Shown here: positions 6,463-14,273 of the stretch, piece after piece | Numbering within the stretch: position 1 is the stretch's first letter | Layout: every line of letters starts with the position of its first letter | IMG/VR virus record: IMGVR_UViG_3300017781_000009 | Span: 1 to 58,039 of that record | DNA length: 58,039 nt | Strand: one strand, 5' to 3' | Source: a virus | The notes under the pieces: generated by a model | The model's input: only the letters and a program-made list of their open reading frames with translations | Databases searched by the model: none | What the model was told of the DNA's origin: nothing | Made by a program: the position numbers and the translations under genes

Positions 6463-7404
6463 ATGAATGATAAAATACAGACTCTTGCACAGCACGACTT
6501 TAGTAAAACAGTAGAAAAAAAGTTTTACTATTCAGAGATATTTTATAGTATTCAAGGTGAAGGGCATTACACAGGTGTTCCGACAGCTTGGATTAGATTC
6601 TTCTTGTGCAATTTACAATGTAATGGGTTTGGTCAATTAGATCCAACTAATCCAGATACACATGAATTGCCTTTTGAAGACTTTGATGTTGACAGTGTAA
6701 AACGTGTTGAAGACTTGCCTGTATGGGATAAAGGCTGTGATAGCAGTTATACATGGGCTAAGAAATTTAAGAAACTAATGGGTCAAGAAACTCCTACTGC
6801 TATGGCAAATAAGATTGTCGACTGTATTAAGAATGATAGCAATCCAGAAGGTAAGTTTTTACATCCTGTAAGTAAACAAAATCAACACTTGTGTTTTACA
6901 GGTGGAGAACCTTTGATGGTTACAGGACAACAGGCAGTGGTAGGTATATATAACGAATTAAAAAAGCAGGGCAATTTGCCTGGTAGCATGACATTTGAAA
7001 CTAACGGTACACAAAAACTTAGAGAACCATTCTTAGAATGGGCTAAGAGCATTGACACAGAAATATTTTTCAGTTGTAGTCCCAAACTATTTACTGTATC
7101 AGGTGAAAAACCTGAAAAGGCCATTAAGCCTGAGATAGTTGCTGAATACTTACAAGCATCTACAAAAGGACAACTTAAATTTGTTGTAGGTCCATTACAA
7201 CGTGAATGGGATGAAATGGAAGAGACAGTTGAAAAATTTAGAAGTGCTGGTGTTGATTGGCCAGTATGGATTATGCCAACAGGAGCAAGAGAAGAAGAAC
7301 AAACCGCAACTGCTGGTTCAGTTGCACAAAAGGCATTCCAGAGAGGATACAATGTAGCGGCAAGAGTACATGTATACTTGTTTGGTAATGCTATTGGAAC
7401 TTAG
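6463..7404 (+). CDS. queE: 7-carboxy-7-deazaguanine synthase (QueE), radical SAM, with a long insert in the cluster motif
   Basis: QueE contracts 6-carboxytetrahydropterin to 7-carboxy-7-deazaguanine using an iron-sulfur cluster and S-adenosylmethionine. 'FYSIQGEGHYTGVPTAWIRF' is the family N-terminus, and 'CFTGGEPLM' holds the SAM-binding GGEP motif (147-150). The cluster motif begins Cys49-x3-Cys53, but the third Cys is Cys92 in 'GCDSSYTW', so about 36 extra residues sit where CX3CX2C would close. The enzyme is longer (313 aa) than bacterial QueE. The start at 6463 directly follows a consensus promoter. A queC gene, needed to go on to preQ0, is not in the window. Confidence 0.9.
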   Translation: MNDKIQTLAQHDFSKTVEKKFYYSEIFYSIQGEGHYTGVPTAWIRFFLCNLQCNGFGQLDPTNPDTHELPFEDFDVDSVKRVEDLPVWDKGCDSSYTWAKKFKKLMGQETPTAMANKIVDCIKNDSNPEGKFLHPVSKQNQHLCFTGGEPLMVTGQQAVVGIYNELKKQGNLPGSMTFETNGTQKLREPFLEWAKSIDTEIFFSCSPKLFTVSGEKPEKAIKPEIVAEYLQASTKGQLKFVVGPLQREWDEMEETVEKFRSAGVDWPVWIMPTGAREEEQTATAGSVAQKAFQRGYNVAARVHVYLFGNAIGT

Positions 7405-7412
7405 GAGAAAAT

Positions 7413-7793
7413 ATGTCATTTTTAACAAAAATGCTTGGCTTAGATAAAATTAAAGAAGTTAACGAAGCCAAAGAACAAGAAAAGAATAAACAACTTAGTC
7501 CAAAAGAACTTGCGACTAAGAAGAAAGAACCGTGGGTAGGCGTACTACAAACACACGTTAACAAAGAAAATGTCCGAAATGGCTTTTTTGAGCTTGACTG
7601 GAATAGGCATTTCGTGTTACAATTAGTTAAAGAAGGATACGGAGTTGAGAATGATAAAGAAGAAGAAATTATTGATCGTTGGTTCCGTGAGCTTTGCGCT
7701 AATGTTGTTGTTGATGGCGACTACGGCGGTCCATTAGAAGGCATGGCAACAGGCAACATAGATATAGATAATATTAAGAGAGATAACAAATAA
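7413..7793 (+). CDS. Conserved phage protein of unknown function, 126 aa
   Basis: AGGAG lies 8 bases before the ATG. A basic, Lys/Glu-rich first third (about residues 10-38) is followed by a compact domain, 'EPWVGVLQTHVNKENVRNGFFELDWNRHFVLQL', and then 'IIDRWFRELCANVV'. I recall similar proteins in T4-like marine phages with no known activity. The stop overlaps the RNase H start (TAATG), which suggests coupling to replication genes. Confidence 0.75.
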   Translation: MSFLTKMLGLDKIKEVNEAKEQEKNKQLSPKELATKKKEPWVGVLQTHVNKENVRNGFFELDWNRHFVLQLVKEGYGVENDKEEEIIDRWFRELCANVVVDGDYGGPLEGMATGNIDIDNIKRDNK

Positions 7794-8779
7794 TGACACA
7801 CATTCTAGTAGATACAGCAAATACATTCTTCCGTGCAAGACATGTAATTAACGGTGATGCTGATATTAAGTTAGGTATGGCTTTCCATATTACACTTAAC
7901 AGCATTAAGAAGGCATGGCAAGACTTTGATGGCACACATGTTGTATTCTGCTTAGAAGGTCGTAGTTGGCGTAAGGACCATTATGAGCCTTACAAGCGTA
8001 ACAGACAAGTTGCTCGTGATGCACTTACAGAAAAACAGCAAGAAGAAGATACTGTGTTTTGGGAAGCCTTTGATACATTTAAAGACTTTGTAGCAGATAA
8101 AACTAACTGTACTGTATTACAACACAAAGAGTTAGAAGCAGATGATTTAATTGCTGGTTGGATACAACAACATCCAGATGTAGATCATGTTGTTATTTCT
8201 ACAGACACAGACTTTCAACAACTAATTGCACCTAATGTAAAACTATACAATGGTGTACAAGATGTAACTTCTACACATGAAGGTTTCTTTGATAAGAAAG
8301 GCAATCCTGTAATTGATAAGAAAACTAAAGAAGCTAAGGCTGCGCCTGATCCGCAATGGTTGTTATTTGAGAAATGTATGCGTGGTGACACTAGTGACAA
8401 TGTGTTTAGTGCTTATCCAGGTGTACGTAAGAAAGGCACTAAGAACAAGGTTGGTTTATTAGAAGCATTTGAGGACAAGGATCTTAAAGGCTACAACTGG
8501 AATAACTTAATGCTACAACGTTGGGTAGATCATAACGGTGAAGAACATCGAGTACTTGACGACTACGAACGTAATAGAATATTGATTGACTTAACTGCAC
8601 AGCCTACAGAAGTAAGAGAAAAGATTACAGGTACTATACAGACGTCAATTGATGCAAATAAAAATATTAGTCAGGTTGGTGTAAGACTTATGAAATTCTG
8701 TAATTTATACGACTTAAAGAAAATATCAGATCAAGCACAAGCATACGCTGAACCATTGAATGCGAGGTACATAGTATGA
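7793..8779 (+). CDS. rnh: T4-type RNase H / 5'-3' flap exonuclease
   Basis: This FEN-family enzyme removes RNA primers and 5' flaps during lagging-strand replication. Metal-binding acids are visible: Asp7 in 'ILVDTANTFFRA', Glu115, Asp117 and Asp118 in 'ELEADDLIAGW', and Asp138 and Asp140 in 'VISTDTDFQQL', with further acids in 'MRGDTSDNVFSAYPGV' at the helical DNA-binding part. 'YEPYKRNR' is the helical-arch segment. Length (328 aa) is near that of T4 RNase H. It overlaps genes at both ends. Confidence 0.92.
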   Translation: MTHILVDTANTFFRARHVINGDADIKLGMAFHITLNSIKKAWQDFDGTHVVFCLEGRSWRKDHYEPYKRNRQVARDALTEKQQEEDTVFWEAFDTFKDFVADKTNCTVLQHKELEADDLIAGWIQQHPDVDHVVISTDTDFQQLIAPNVKLYNGVQDVTSTHEGFFDKKGNPVIDKKTKEAKAAPDPQWLLFEKCMRGDTSDNVFSAYPGVRKKGTKNKVGLLEAFEDKDLKGYNWNNLMLQRWVDHNGEEHRVLDDYERNRILIDLTAQPTEVREKITGTIQTSIDANKNISQVGVRLMKFCNLYDLKKISDQAQAYAEPLNARYIV

Positions 8780-9252
8780 CAACTGATTTTAAAGCAAAGC
8801 CAGTTTTAGAAGATAAGTTTTGGATTGTTGAAGAACAAGGCCAAAAAATTGGTACACTAAGAAAGAACGAAGATAAGTTTGTTTTTAGTAATGAGAAAGG
8901 TGTTAAGTTTTATCATAATAAGAAAAGTATCTTAAGTGACTATGGGAAAGACTTTTTTGTTGCTAAAATTGTAAAAGAAGCAGATGATTCTGATCCTAAA
9001 GAAGTACACGGATACAGATGTAGCACTAGACCACACAACTCTATGTTTGATATACAAAAGCGTTTACCTCTTTTTACAAAGAGTAAAGACTCAAAGAGTT
9101 TATATTGTTCAGGCTATTATGTCATTAAATTCGATAAAGGCTGGGTTAAATCGTTCTGTCCTAAGCTCATTACCCTCCAACGGTATGCGTATAAAGGACC
9201 ATTTAAGACTGATTTAGAGATGAAACAGGTACTATCTAATGTCAACAAATAG
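8776..9252 (+). CDS. Conserved phage protein of unknown function, 158 aa
   Basis: It starts in an ATGA overlap with the RNase H gene. The N-terminal part reads as beta strands with turns ('FWIVEEQGQKIGTLRKNEDKF', 'GVKFYHNKKSI'), and the C-terminal part has 'LYCSGYYVIKFDKGWVKSFCPKL'. That last block contains two Cys and conserved aromatics and may be a small nucleic-acid-binding domain. No family name is known to me. The gene overlaps the following one by 14 bases. Confidence 0.7.
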   Translation: MTTDFKAKPVLEDKFWIVEEQGQKIGTLRKNEDKFVFSNEKGVKFYHNKKSILSDYGKDFFVAKIVKEADDSDPKEVHGYRCSTRPHNSMFDIQKRLPLFTKSKDSKSLYCSGYYVIKFDKGWVKSFCPKLITLQRYAYKGPFKTDLEMKQVLSNVNK

Positions 9253-9487
9253 CCTTCCGCAGTCACTTCCTACCATTGAAAAGATACTACAACGTATTGC
9301 AGTTGCGGAGAAATCACAGCAAAAAGACATCAGAATAACTATACAAGAAGCACGTTCACTAACACTTGAACTATCTATGTTTACATCTAAACTAGGTACT
9401 GTTGTAGCGTCTATAGACGAACAATTAAAGCAGATCAAGCAGAACAGCGAGCAGGTTGAAGTGAAATTTGAAGGCGGACAGTTCTAA
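9239..9487 (+). CDS. Conserved small coiled-coil protein, 82 aa
   Basis: This helical protein has 'TIEKILQRIAVAEKSQQKDIRITIQ' and 'LGTVVASIDEQLKQIKQ', heptad-like patterns suggesting a coiled coil, and a short tail 'VEVKFEGGQF'. It begins inside the upstream gene. I recall equivalents in T4-like cyanophages at the end of the replication cluster, with no established role. The next gene has its own late-promoter-like box, so a transcription unit may end here. Confidence 0.65.
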   Translation: MSTNSLPQSLPTIEKILQRIAVAEKSQQKDIRITIQEARSLTLELSMFTSKLGTVVASIDEQLKQIKQNSEQVEVKFEGGQF

Positions 9488-9492
9488 AAAAG

Positions 9493-9500
9493 GATAAATA
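9493..9500 (+). promoter_or_regulatory. T4-type late promoter candidate
   Basis: GATAAATA differs from the T4 late consensus TATAAATA at one position and lies in a 44-base gap, 31 bases before the next ATG. An AAAAGG ribosome site lies between. The same core is found before several structural genes on the other strand. Confidence 0.5.
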
Positions 9501-9531
9501 TATACGTAGTTAATTAAAAGGATTACGTATA

Positions 9532-9816
9532 ATGAGTAGACCAAAACCAACAGTGCTTCTCGAACATGTCAATCGAGAATCATATAAGACAGAACAAATA
9601 TTAGAGAGCGAAGCAATTTGGGCGGTCTTCTATAAGGGAAAGCCGTTTAACTTAAAAAGCGGAAGTATGGTATCGAGCTATCCTGGACCGAAGTATAAAA
9701 AAGTATCGTTTTCTAATCCTGGACACGCTAGAAACTTAGCAAAGAAACTAAACGCACTTTTTAATACTGAAGAGTTTGCGGTATACACACTTACTTCTGG
9801 AGCAAAAGAAGAGTAA
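9532..9816 (+). CDS. Conserved phage protein, 94 aa
   Basis: It follows the late-promoter-like box and an AAAAGG ribosome site. The protein is basic, with 'YKTEQILESEAIWAVFYKGKPFNL' and 'SYPGPKYKKVSFSNPGHARNLAKKLN'; the second block, with many Lys and Arg, is the most distinctive part. I recall homologues throughout T4-like marine phages, but no proven function. DNA or RNA binding is plausible from charge alone. Confidence 0.75.
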   Translation: MSRPKPTVLLEHVNRESYKTEQILESEAIWAVFYKGKPFNLKSGSMVSSYPGPKYKKVSFSNPGHARNLAKKLNALFNTEEFAVYTLTSGAKEE

Positions 9817-9822
9817 TGACAC

Positions 9823-10221
9823 ATGGATCAAAAGGACAACTATACAAAGGTATTTCTGAAAGCCGCTAATCAGCCTTTTGACACCCCAGACATAAAAGAT
9901 AAGAGAACATTATGGTGGTATAACATTCGTGATGTTGGCGGGCTACGTCTAACGGACGAAGCCAAAATGCACATTGAACAAATAGCAAAAATCAAAACCT
10001 ACAAAGTAGACTTTCCAAAACAATTTAAAATAACACCTAAAGTGCTTTTATGGCTTGACAATTTTATTGAATCACCGTATTATATAACTAAGAAAACAAT
10101 AACTGTACTTAAAGAAAGGTCTGCTTTTGAATTATACTTGTTTAGTGGAGATATCAGTAAAATGGGATATAATAAAGCATTATCCAAAAGACTTTCTGAA
10201 GAAACTGCGGACCAAGAATAA
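9823..10221 (+). CDS. Hypothetical protein, 132 aa
   Basis: This is a soluble protein with mixed helix and strand. Notable are 'TLWWYNIRDVGGLRLTDEAKMHIEQI' near the N-terminus and 'LLWLDNFIESPYYITKKTITVLKERSAFELYLFSGDI' towards the end. It resembles a conserved T4-like cyanophage protein I cannot name. GAG before the ATG is a weak ribosome site, so coupling with the gene six bases upstream is likely. Confidence 0.65.
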   Translation: MDQKDNYTKVFLKAANQPFDTPDIKDKRTLWWYNIRDVGGLRLTDEAKMHIEQIAKIKTYKVDFPKQFKITPKVLLWLDNFIESPYYITKKTITVLKERSAFELYLFSGDISKMGYNKALSKRLSEETADQE

Positions 10222-10255
10222 CATTCATTAACATAGCATATAATAAATATTAGTG

Positions 10256-10525
10256 ATGATAGAACTTAATCCATTAGACGTACTACGTTCAAGAGAACTT
10301 AAGACTATGCCCCCACACTTTGCAAAGTTACAAGTGTCGGCAACAGATCGATATGACCGTAGACTTTATGAGTGGGTTAAGTCTAATACAAGTGGTAGGT
10401 ACTGTATTAATACATATCCTACTGCCAAAGAAAATACTTTTAAGACTGCTACATTTGTAGGCTTTGAAGAAGAGAAAGAACTAACATATTTTATGTTAGC
10501 TTGTCCATACTTAAGGAGAAACTAG
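10256..10525 (+). CDS. Conserved phage protein, 89 aa
   Basis: GTG (10253) and ATG (10256) are adjacent possible starts; ATG is preferred. 'LNPLDVLRSRELKTMPPHF' and 'ATDRYDRRLYEWVKSNTSGRYCI' are followed by 'VGFEEEKELTYFMLACPYLRR', giving a small mixed alpha/beta protein. I recall relatives in marine T4-like phages, all of unknown function. The stop lies one base before the next start. Confidence 0.7.
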   Translation: MIELNPLDVLRSRELKTMPPHFAKLQVSATDRYDRRLYEWVKSNTSGRYCINTYPTAKENTFKTATFVGFEEEKELTYFMLACPYLRRN

Positions 10526-10526
10526 A

Positions 10527-10838
10527 ATGGCTGAAGAAAATAAGACGCCGGAAACGGTAACAGAAGCAGCGCCACAAAGTGGTCCTGTTCCTACACCAGG
10601 TGTAGATCAAAATGCACCTGCACCAGAAGCTGGGGAACCAGCAGCACCAGATCTTAACATTAGCGACCTTAATGCAGTAAAAAGCATTATCGAAGTTGCT
10701 ACACAAAGAGGTGCATTTAAGGCAACTGAACTAGAAGCAGTTGGCAAAGCATTTAACAAACTAACAGCATTTTTAGATCATGTTGTTAAACAACAACAGG
10801 CTGCTGCACCAGGAGCACCTGAAGGAGGACAGCAATAA
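10527..10838 (+). CDS. Conserved phage protein with disordered Pro/Ala-rich N-terminus, 103 aa
   Basis: AAGGAG precedes the ATG. The first 50 residues are rich in Pro, Ala, Glu and Gly and are probably unstructured. The ordered part is a helical segment, 'LNAVKSIIEVATQRGAFKATELEAVG' and 'FNKLTAFLDHVVKQQQ', followed by another Ala/Pro/Gly tail. A short structured core between flexible arms suits an adaptor or assembly protein, but no function is known to me. The stop overlaps the next ATG. Confidence 0.7.
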   Translation: MAEENKTPETVTEAAPQSGPVPTPGVDQNAPAPEAGEPAAPDLNISDLNAVKSIIEVATQRGAFKATELEAVGKAFNKLTAFLDHVVKQQQAAAPGAPEGGQQ

Positions 10839-11461
10839 TGGCTAAAGAAATGAAGCACGTTGGTAAAATGACCAACACTGGCGATGCTGTAGCTGTAGTA
10901 TTCAGAACTGTGCCAGGTGAATCAAATCAGGCATTAGTACTACAAACTGCAACATTACCTGATATCTATCATGACAGTTTAATGAAACTAATCGAAACAG
11001 ATCAAGCTCAAGAAGCATATGAACTTGGTGAGTTTATGTTTAGAAATTCTTTTCCAGACGGAAGACCAATGTTACAATCAATGCAGGCTGATAATAGACT
11101 TATTAAAGTTGACACATCAAACGTAACTATGACACCTACATCTTCATCAGTAATTCAATTAAGTGAACTTAACGCTTTAATTGCTGAACAGAAGGGTGTT
11201 AGCATTGACGAGCTACACAAGTTTGTAAGTGGCGCACCAGAAGAAACTGCTGCGAATCCAGGTGCAGAAGCACCAGCACAGCCTGTTACTGAAGCAGTTG
11301 CACCACAAGACAACGGTGTGTTAAGTGACGAAGATCTTGCTAAGTCTTATCGCTCACAAGCAGATAGATTAAGTAAAGAAGCAGCACAACTAAGACGCCA
11401 AGCTGAAGAACTTGTTCCTACGAAGAAGACTTCTAAAGCAAAAGTGTCAGAGAGTGCCTAG
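10838..11461 (+). CDS. Conserved phage protein, 207 aa
   Basis: It starts in a TAATG overlap. The N-terminal domain (about residues 1-95) has 'TNTGDAVAVVFRTVPGESNQALVLQTATLPDIYHDSLM' and 'AYELGEFMFRN'. A central part has 'IQLSELNALIAEQKGVSIDELHKFV'. An Ala/Pro/Glu linker follows, and then a Lys-rich helix with 'ADRLSKEAAQLRRQAEEL' likely forms a coiled coil. I recall homologues in T4-like cyanophages without assigned function. The Ala/Pro-rich linkers resemble those of the gene upstream, so the two may act together. Confidence 0.7.
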   Translation: MAKEMKHVGKMTNTGDAVAVVFRTVPGESNQALVLQTATLPDIYHDSLMKLIETDQAQEAYELGEFMFRNSFPDGRPMLQSMQADNRLIKVDTSNVTMTPTSSSVIQLSELNALIAEQKGVSIDELHKFVSGAPEETAANPGAEAPAQPVTEAVAPQDNGVLSDEDLAKSYRSQADRLSKEAAQLRRQAEELVPTKKTSKAKVSESA

Positions 11462-11762
11462 TAAGCATTATTTTAAACCACCAAAACATCTGGTTAAAGA
11501 ATGGCCGGAGGTTTTTGACGACCTCTACATGAATACTATGCCTGTTGCATATTTAGATGCAATGATTTTAGAATTTAGTGACGGTAGAGTTTGGGAGATT
11601 GATGTTAAGGAACATCTTCAGGCAGATGATCCAGATAGTGTAGCAAAAAAAATGTTACAGACTATGAATGAATATAAAGATACTATTAAGAAAGTAGACT
11701 TTAAAATCAATGTTGATCTTCTAAAGAAAGAAATAAAAGATCGAACAGATCAGATATTGTAG
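11454..11762 (+). CDS. Conserved small phage protein, GTG start, 102 aa
   Basis: The GTG at 11454 lies inside the end of the previous gene and gives 'MPSKHYFKPPKHL' as N-terminus, a more natural start than the ATG at 11412, which would add a basic stretch without homology to the rest. The body, 'MILEFSDGRVWEIDVKEHL' and 'VDFKINVDLLKKEIKDRTDQIL', looks like an alpha/beta domain. It is the last gene of the plus-strand arm and is followed by a clear terminator. Confidence 0.65.
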   Translation: MPSKHYFKPPKHLVKEWPEVFDDLYMNTMPVAYLDAMILEFSDGRVWEIDVKEHLQADDPDSVAKKMLQTMNEYKDTIKKVDFKINVDLLKKEIKDRTDQIL

Positions 11763-11775
11763 TTTCTCACACTTA

Positions 11776-11808
11776 GGGAGTTAGTAGAAATACTAACTCT
11801 CTTTTTTT
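11776..11808 (+). terminator. Rho-independent terminator of the plus-strand arm
   Basis: The arms GAGTTAGTA (11778-11786) and TACTAACTC (11791-11799) pair perfectly around a GAAA tetraloop. Two more pairs (one G-T, one G-C) extend the base, and seven T residues follow at 11802-11808. It ends the rightward genes 14 bases after the last stop codon. On the other strand the hairpin is not followed by a T run, so it works one way only. Confidence 0.9.
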
Positions 11809-12985
11809 ATCTTGTATTTCCGTAATGAATAACTTCGTGTTTATCTGAAGTGTAAGAACGCCAAGGATCAACTACAACGGAGTCGTCTGATAGTTCTACA
11901 TAAAGCTCTGGATGAGATAAAAGAACACATGCTCTAAAAGGTCCTGGATCAGAACCATATACTAACGGATCAACTTGCATAGGATTAAAGCCGTACTCTG
12001 TACAATACTGTGCAACTAGTAAAGCATAACTTCCATCGATATAAGGCACGCCTGGTTTGTAAGCAATACCGTTAATAAGAATAGGAAGTTCTTTTTCTTT
12101 TGCAATATCACAAAGTTTCTGTGCAACATTTTGCGCCTGCACTTCTCTAGCATTCATTACTGCATCAAAAATATCATAACCAAGATCTAGTTTCTTTGCC
12201 ATATACCTAAGTGCAATATTATCTCTTGGGTGACAACTGCCGCCATCTCCCATTCCTGCTTTCATGTAACTTGGTCCCATTATACGTTGTGTACTTTCTG
12301 CAAGTGCTGTAGTAACTACATCAACGTTTATATTACCTTGCTTTTCAGCAACGTCTTGTATCATATTTACAAGTCCAATCTTTGTACTAATAAATGTATT
12401 ATAGAATACTTTGATACATTCGCATTCGTCCCAAGTACCAATTACATATCTTGGATCATTCTCCATGCATGTATCATAAAAATCTCTAAGCTCTTTAGCA
12501 TCGCCGGTTTCAGTACCATCTTCTGTACCAATCATAACCATTTCAGGATTGACCATGTCCCAAGCAACTGTACCCATAGCAATTAAATAAGGATTATAAA
12601 CAAAACGTGTGTTAGTTATTAAAGGTACAAACTCACGTCTTACTGTTCCAGGTAAAACTGTACTAATAAGAACAAGCATTTGTTTTTTATTCATATACTT
12701 GTTTGCTTCTTGTAAACAATCAATAACAATATCGTATTGAAAGTCTTTAGGCTCTAAATGTGCTGTAGGTGCTTTGCCGTCATAGTTTGGATCATGTGGA
12801 GTAGGCACTGCAACAAATACAATATCTGCTTCTGATGCTACGTCTTTAATAGTATCTTCTACAATAACATAGTCGCTATTCAATGATTTATCTACATCAT
12901 ATCCTAATACAGCATGTCCTTTTTTAGCAATTTCTTCTGCGCAGGGCATACCCAATTTGCCAAGTCCAATAAATCCAATTTTCAT
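11807..12985 (-). CDS. ugd: UDP-glucose/GDP-mannose dehydrogenase family enzyme
   Basis: The enzyme oxidises a nucleotide sugar to its uronic acid with two NAD+. The N-terminus 'KIGFIGLGKLG' is the GxGxxG NAD-binding loop, 'ISTVLPGT' is the central-domain loop, and 'GDGGSCHPRDN' holds the catalytic Cys (about residue 251) with His-Pro-Arg where most members have Leu-Pro-Lys. The C-terminal third has 'ILINGIAYKPGVPYIDGSYAL', the typical second nucleotide domain. Length 392 aa is normal. The ATG at 12985 has AAGGA upstream; a TTG sits three bases earlier. It would supply a uronic-acid sugar to the glycosyltransferases upstream in the same arm. Which sugar is used cannot be told. Confidence 0.88.
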   Translation of the reverse strand: MKIGFIGLGKLGMPCAEEIAKKGHAVLGYDVDKSLNSDYVIVEDTIKDVASEADIVFVAVPTPHDPNYDGKAPTAHLEPKDFQYDIVIDCLQEANKYMNKKQMLVLISTVLPGTVRREFVPLITNTRFVYNPYLIAMGTVAWDMVNPEMVMIGTEDGTETGDAKELRDFYDTCMENDPRYVIGTWDECECIKVFYNTFISTKIGLVNMIQDVAEKQGNINVDVVTTALAESTQRIMGPSYMKAGMGDGGSCHPRDNIALRYMAKKLDLGYDIFDAVMNAREVQAQNVAQKLCDIAKEKELPILINGIAYKPGVPYIDGSYALLVAQYCTEYGFNPMQVDPLVYGSDPGPFRACVLLSHPELYVELSDDSVVVDPWRSYTSDKHEVIHYGNTR

Positions 12986-13013
12986 CAATCTGTCCTTTTC
13001 GAATAGTTATTAC

Positions 13014-13021
13014 TATTTACA
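13014..13021 (-). promoter_or_regulatory. Late promoter candidate for the dehydrogenase gene
   Basis: TGTAAATA on the minus strand, one base off the T4 late consensus, lies 28 bases before the ATG. It gives this gene its own start site, separate from the island behind it. Confidence 0.45.
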
Positions 13022-13127
13022 ATTCAACCTTAAAACGCTGTTTAAGCCTGGCTTTTTACGCTGATACACAAGTAATGCTTATGTGTGTTAACCACGCTGT
13101 ATGACGCTTAAAATGCGTTTTAGACGC

Positions 13128-14273
13128 CTAATTCATAGGCTTTATTAAGTAGTTTCTCCCTTTTAAAACCCTATAATTATATTGTGCAATCTCACGTACT
13201 TTGGCATGCCAATTTCTAAACTCTGATCCTTTTAAATTACACAATCTTTCAATTTCATTTACAATTGCTATTGCCCTATCTCCGTGGTCTTCAATTTTAT
13301 CGTAATCTTCATTTATGTAAGGATGATAAGTTCTGTACCCTAATTCTTTAAGATACTGTAATGTGTTTGGAGAACCTATCAAAACAAATGGGTGTCCCAT
13401 TGCAATACATTTAAATATTTTTTCACTTAGAAACGGAACATTTTCGTAGAATGTTGTTTCGCTAATTACACTAAAATATGTTTCTTGATAATACTTGTGT
13501 ATTGATTGTTGATGTTCTGCTCTATTAGTAACAAGGTCTTCTTCATCAAGATACATTGACGGCAACTGCTGTACATCAGCAGAACGTTTTAAAACACGAG
13601 AAATCTCTTTATGATCTTTGTGTTTTGTTTGTAGCCTATTCCATACTTTCTTCCAATCTAAATTATCGTCTGATGGTGCAAGACTAACATATCCATCATC
13701 TAATAATCCTCTATCATATAGTAATGTAACCATTAACGGCCTATGTAAGCGCCATCGTCTATTTAGATTAAGATATTTTTTAGAGTACTTGCGTTTCTTT
13801 TCCATTGTAGGAAAAGCACTACGTTGTAGTATTGTATCTCTACCAGTGTTTTCAAATAAACTGAACCACATAATTTTAATAGGCTCTACATTATTTTTCT
13901 TACAATAACTTAATGTGTATTTGTACATAGTAGGTACACCAGATAGAAACACAACCTGACTTGTTGGTATGTCATATTTTTGTATAATATCATTATAAAT
14001 GGCATCTAAACTGTCATAAAAGAACTCTAACGAGTTGTCTAGTACTAATGAAATCTGTTTAAGTTGTAATTTAAGAATCGTTTCTTGATCTAAAATCGTA
14101 TCTAAAGGAAAATATTTAAAACTTCTTGCGTCGGAAAACATTATAAAATAGTAATCTTGTTTTAATTTAAGACGTCCTATTTCAGCAGGATTTGTAGGTA
14201 TAGTAACCTTCACAGGATTGTTAACATCATATGTTATAAGGTATGGTAAATTATCGTTATTCAAACAAGCCAT
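13128..14273 (-). CDS. Putative glycosyltransferase-like protein, paralog of the gene at 15051-16289
   Basis: This 381-residue protein shares its C-terminal half with the 412-residue protein two genes upstream. Matching blocks are 'RPLMVTLLYDRGLLDDG' and 'SVISETTFYENVPFLSEKIFKCIAMGHPFVLIG', followed by a tail with 'LKELGYRTY'. The 'SEKIFKCIAMGHPF' segment resembles the donor-binding part of fucosyltransferase-like (GT10) enzymes, which read 'TEKxxxxLxAGxxP'. Sugar transfer is therefore a reasonable but unproven guess. The N-terminal half is variable and may bind the acceptor. It is the last gene of the long island transcript. Confidence 0.6.
   Translation of the reverse strand: MACLNNDNLPYLITYDVNNPVKVTIPTNPAEIGRLKLKQDYYFIMFSDARSFKYFPLDTILDQETILKLQLKQISLVLDNSLEFFYDSLDAIYNDIIQKYDIPTSQVVFLSGVPTMYKYTLSYCKKNNVEPIKIMWFSLFENTGRDTILQRSAFPTMEKKRKYSKKYLNLNRRWRLHRPLMVTLLYDRGLLDDGYVSLAPSDDNLDWKKVWNRLQTKHKDHKEISRVLKRSADVQQLPSMYLDEEDLVTNRAEHQQSIHKYYQETYFSVISETTFYENVPFLSEKIFKCIAMGHPFVLIGSPNTLQYLKELGYRTYHPYINEDYDKIEDHGDRAIAIVNEIERLCNLKGSEFRNWHAKVREIAQYNYRVLKGRNYLIKPMN

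Noticed and set aside
6600-6760. Frameshift or damage in queE because the third cluster Cys seemed missing
   Set aside because: The frame is intact and the third Cys appears in the expected 'CDSSYTW' context after an insert.
10242-10249. AATAAATA on the plus strand before the 89-aa gene
   Set aside because: Only six bases separate it from the ATG, so the transcript would start at or after the start codon, unlike the other boxes with 17-31 bases.
12230-12586. 118-aa plus-strand frame inside the dehydrogenase gene
   Set aside because: It is antisense to a clearly conserved enzyme, Cys/Ile/Thr-rich in the way of a reversed frame, and has no ribosome site.
13014-13127. tRNA or small RNA gene in the longest gap
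   Set aside because: No cloverleaf, T-loop or strong long stem could be drawn on either strand.
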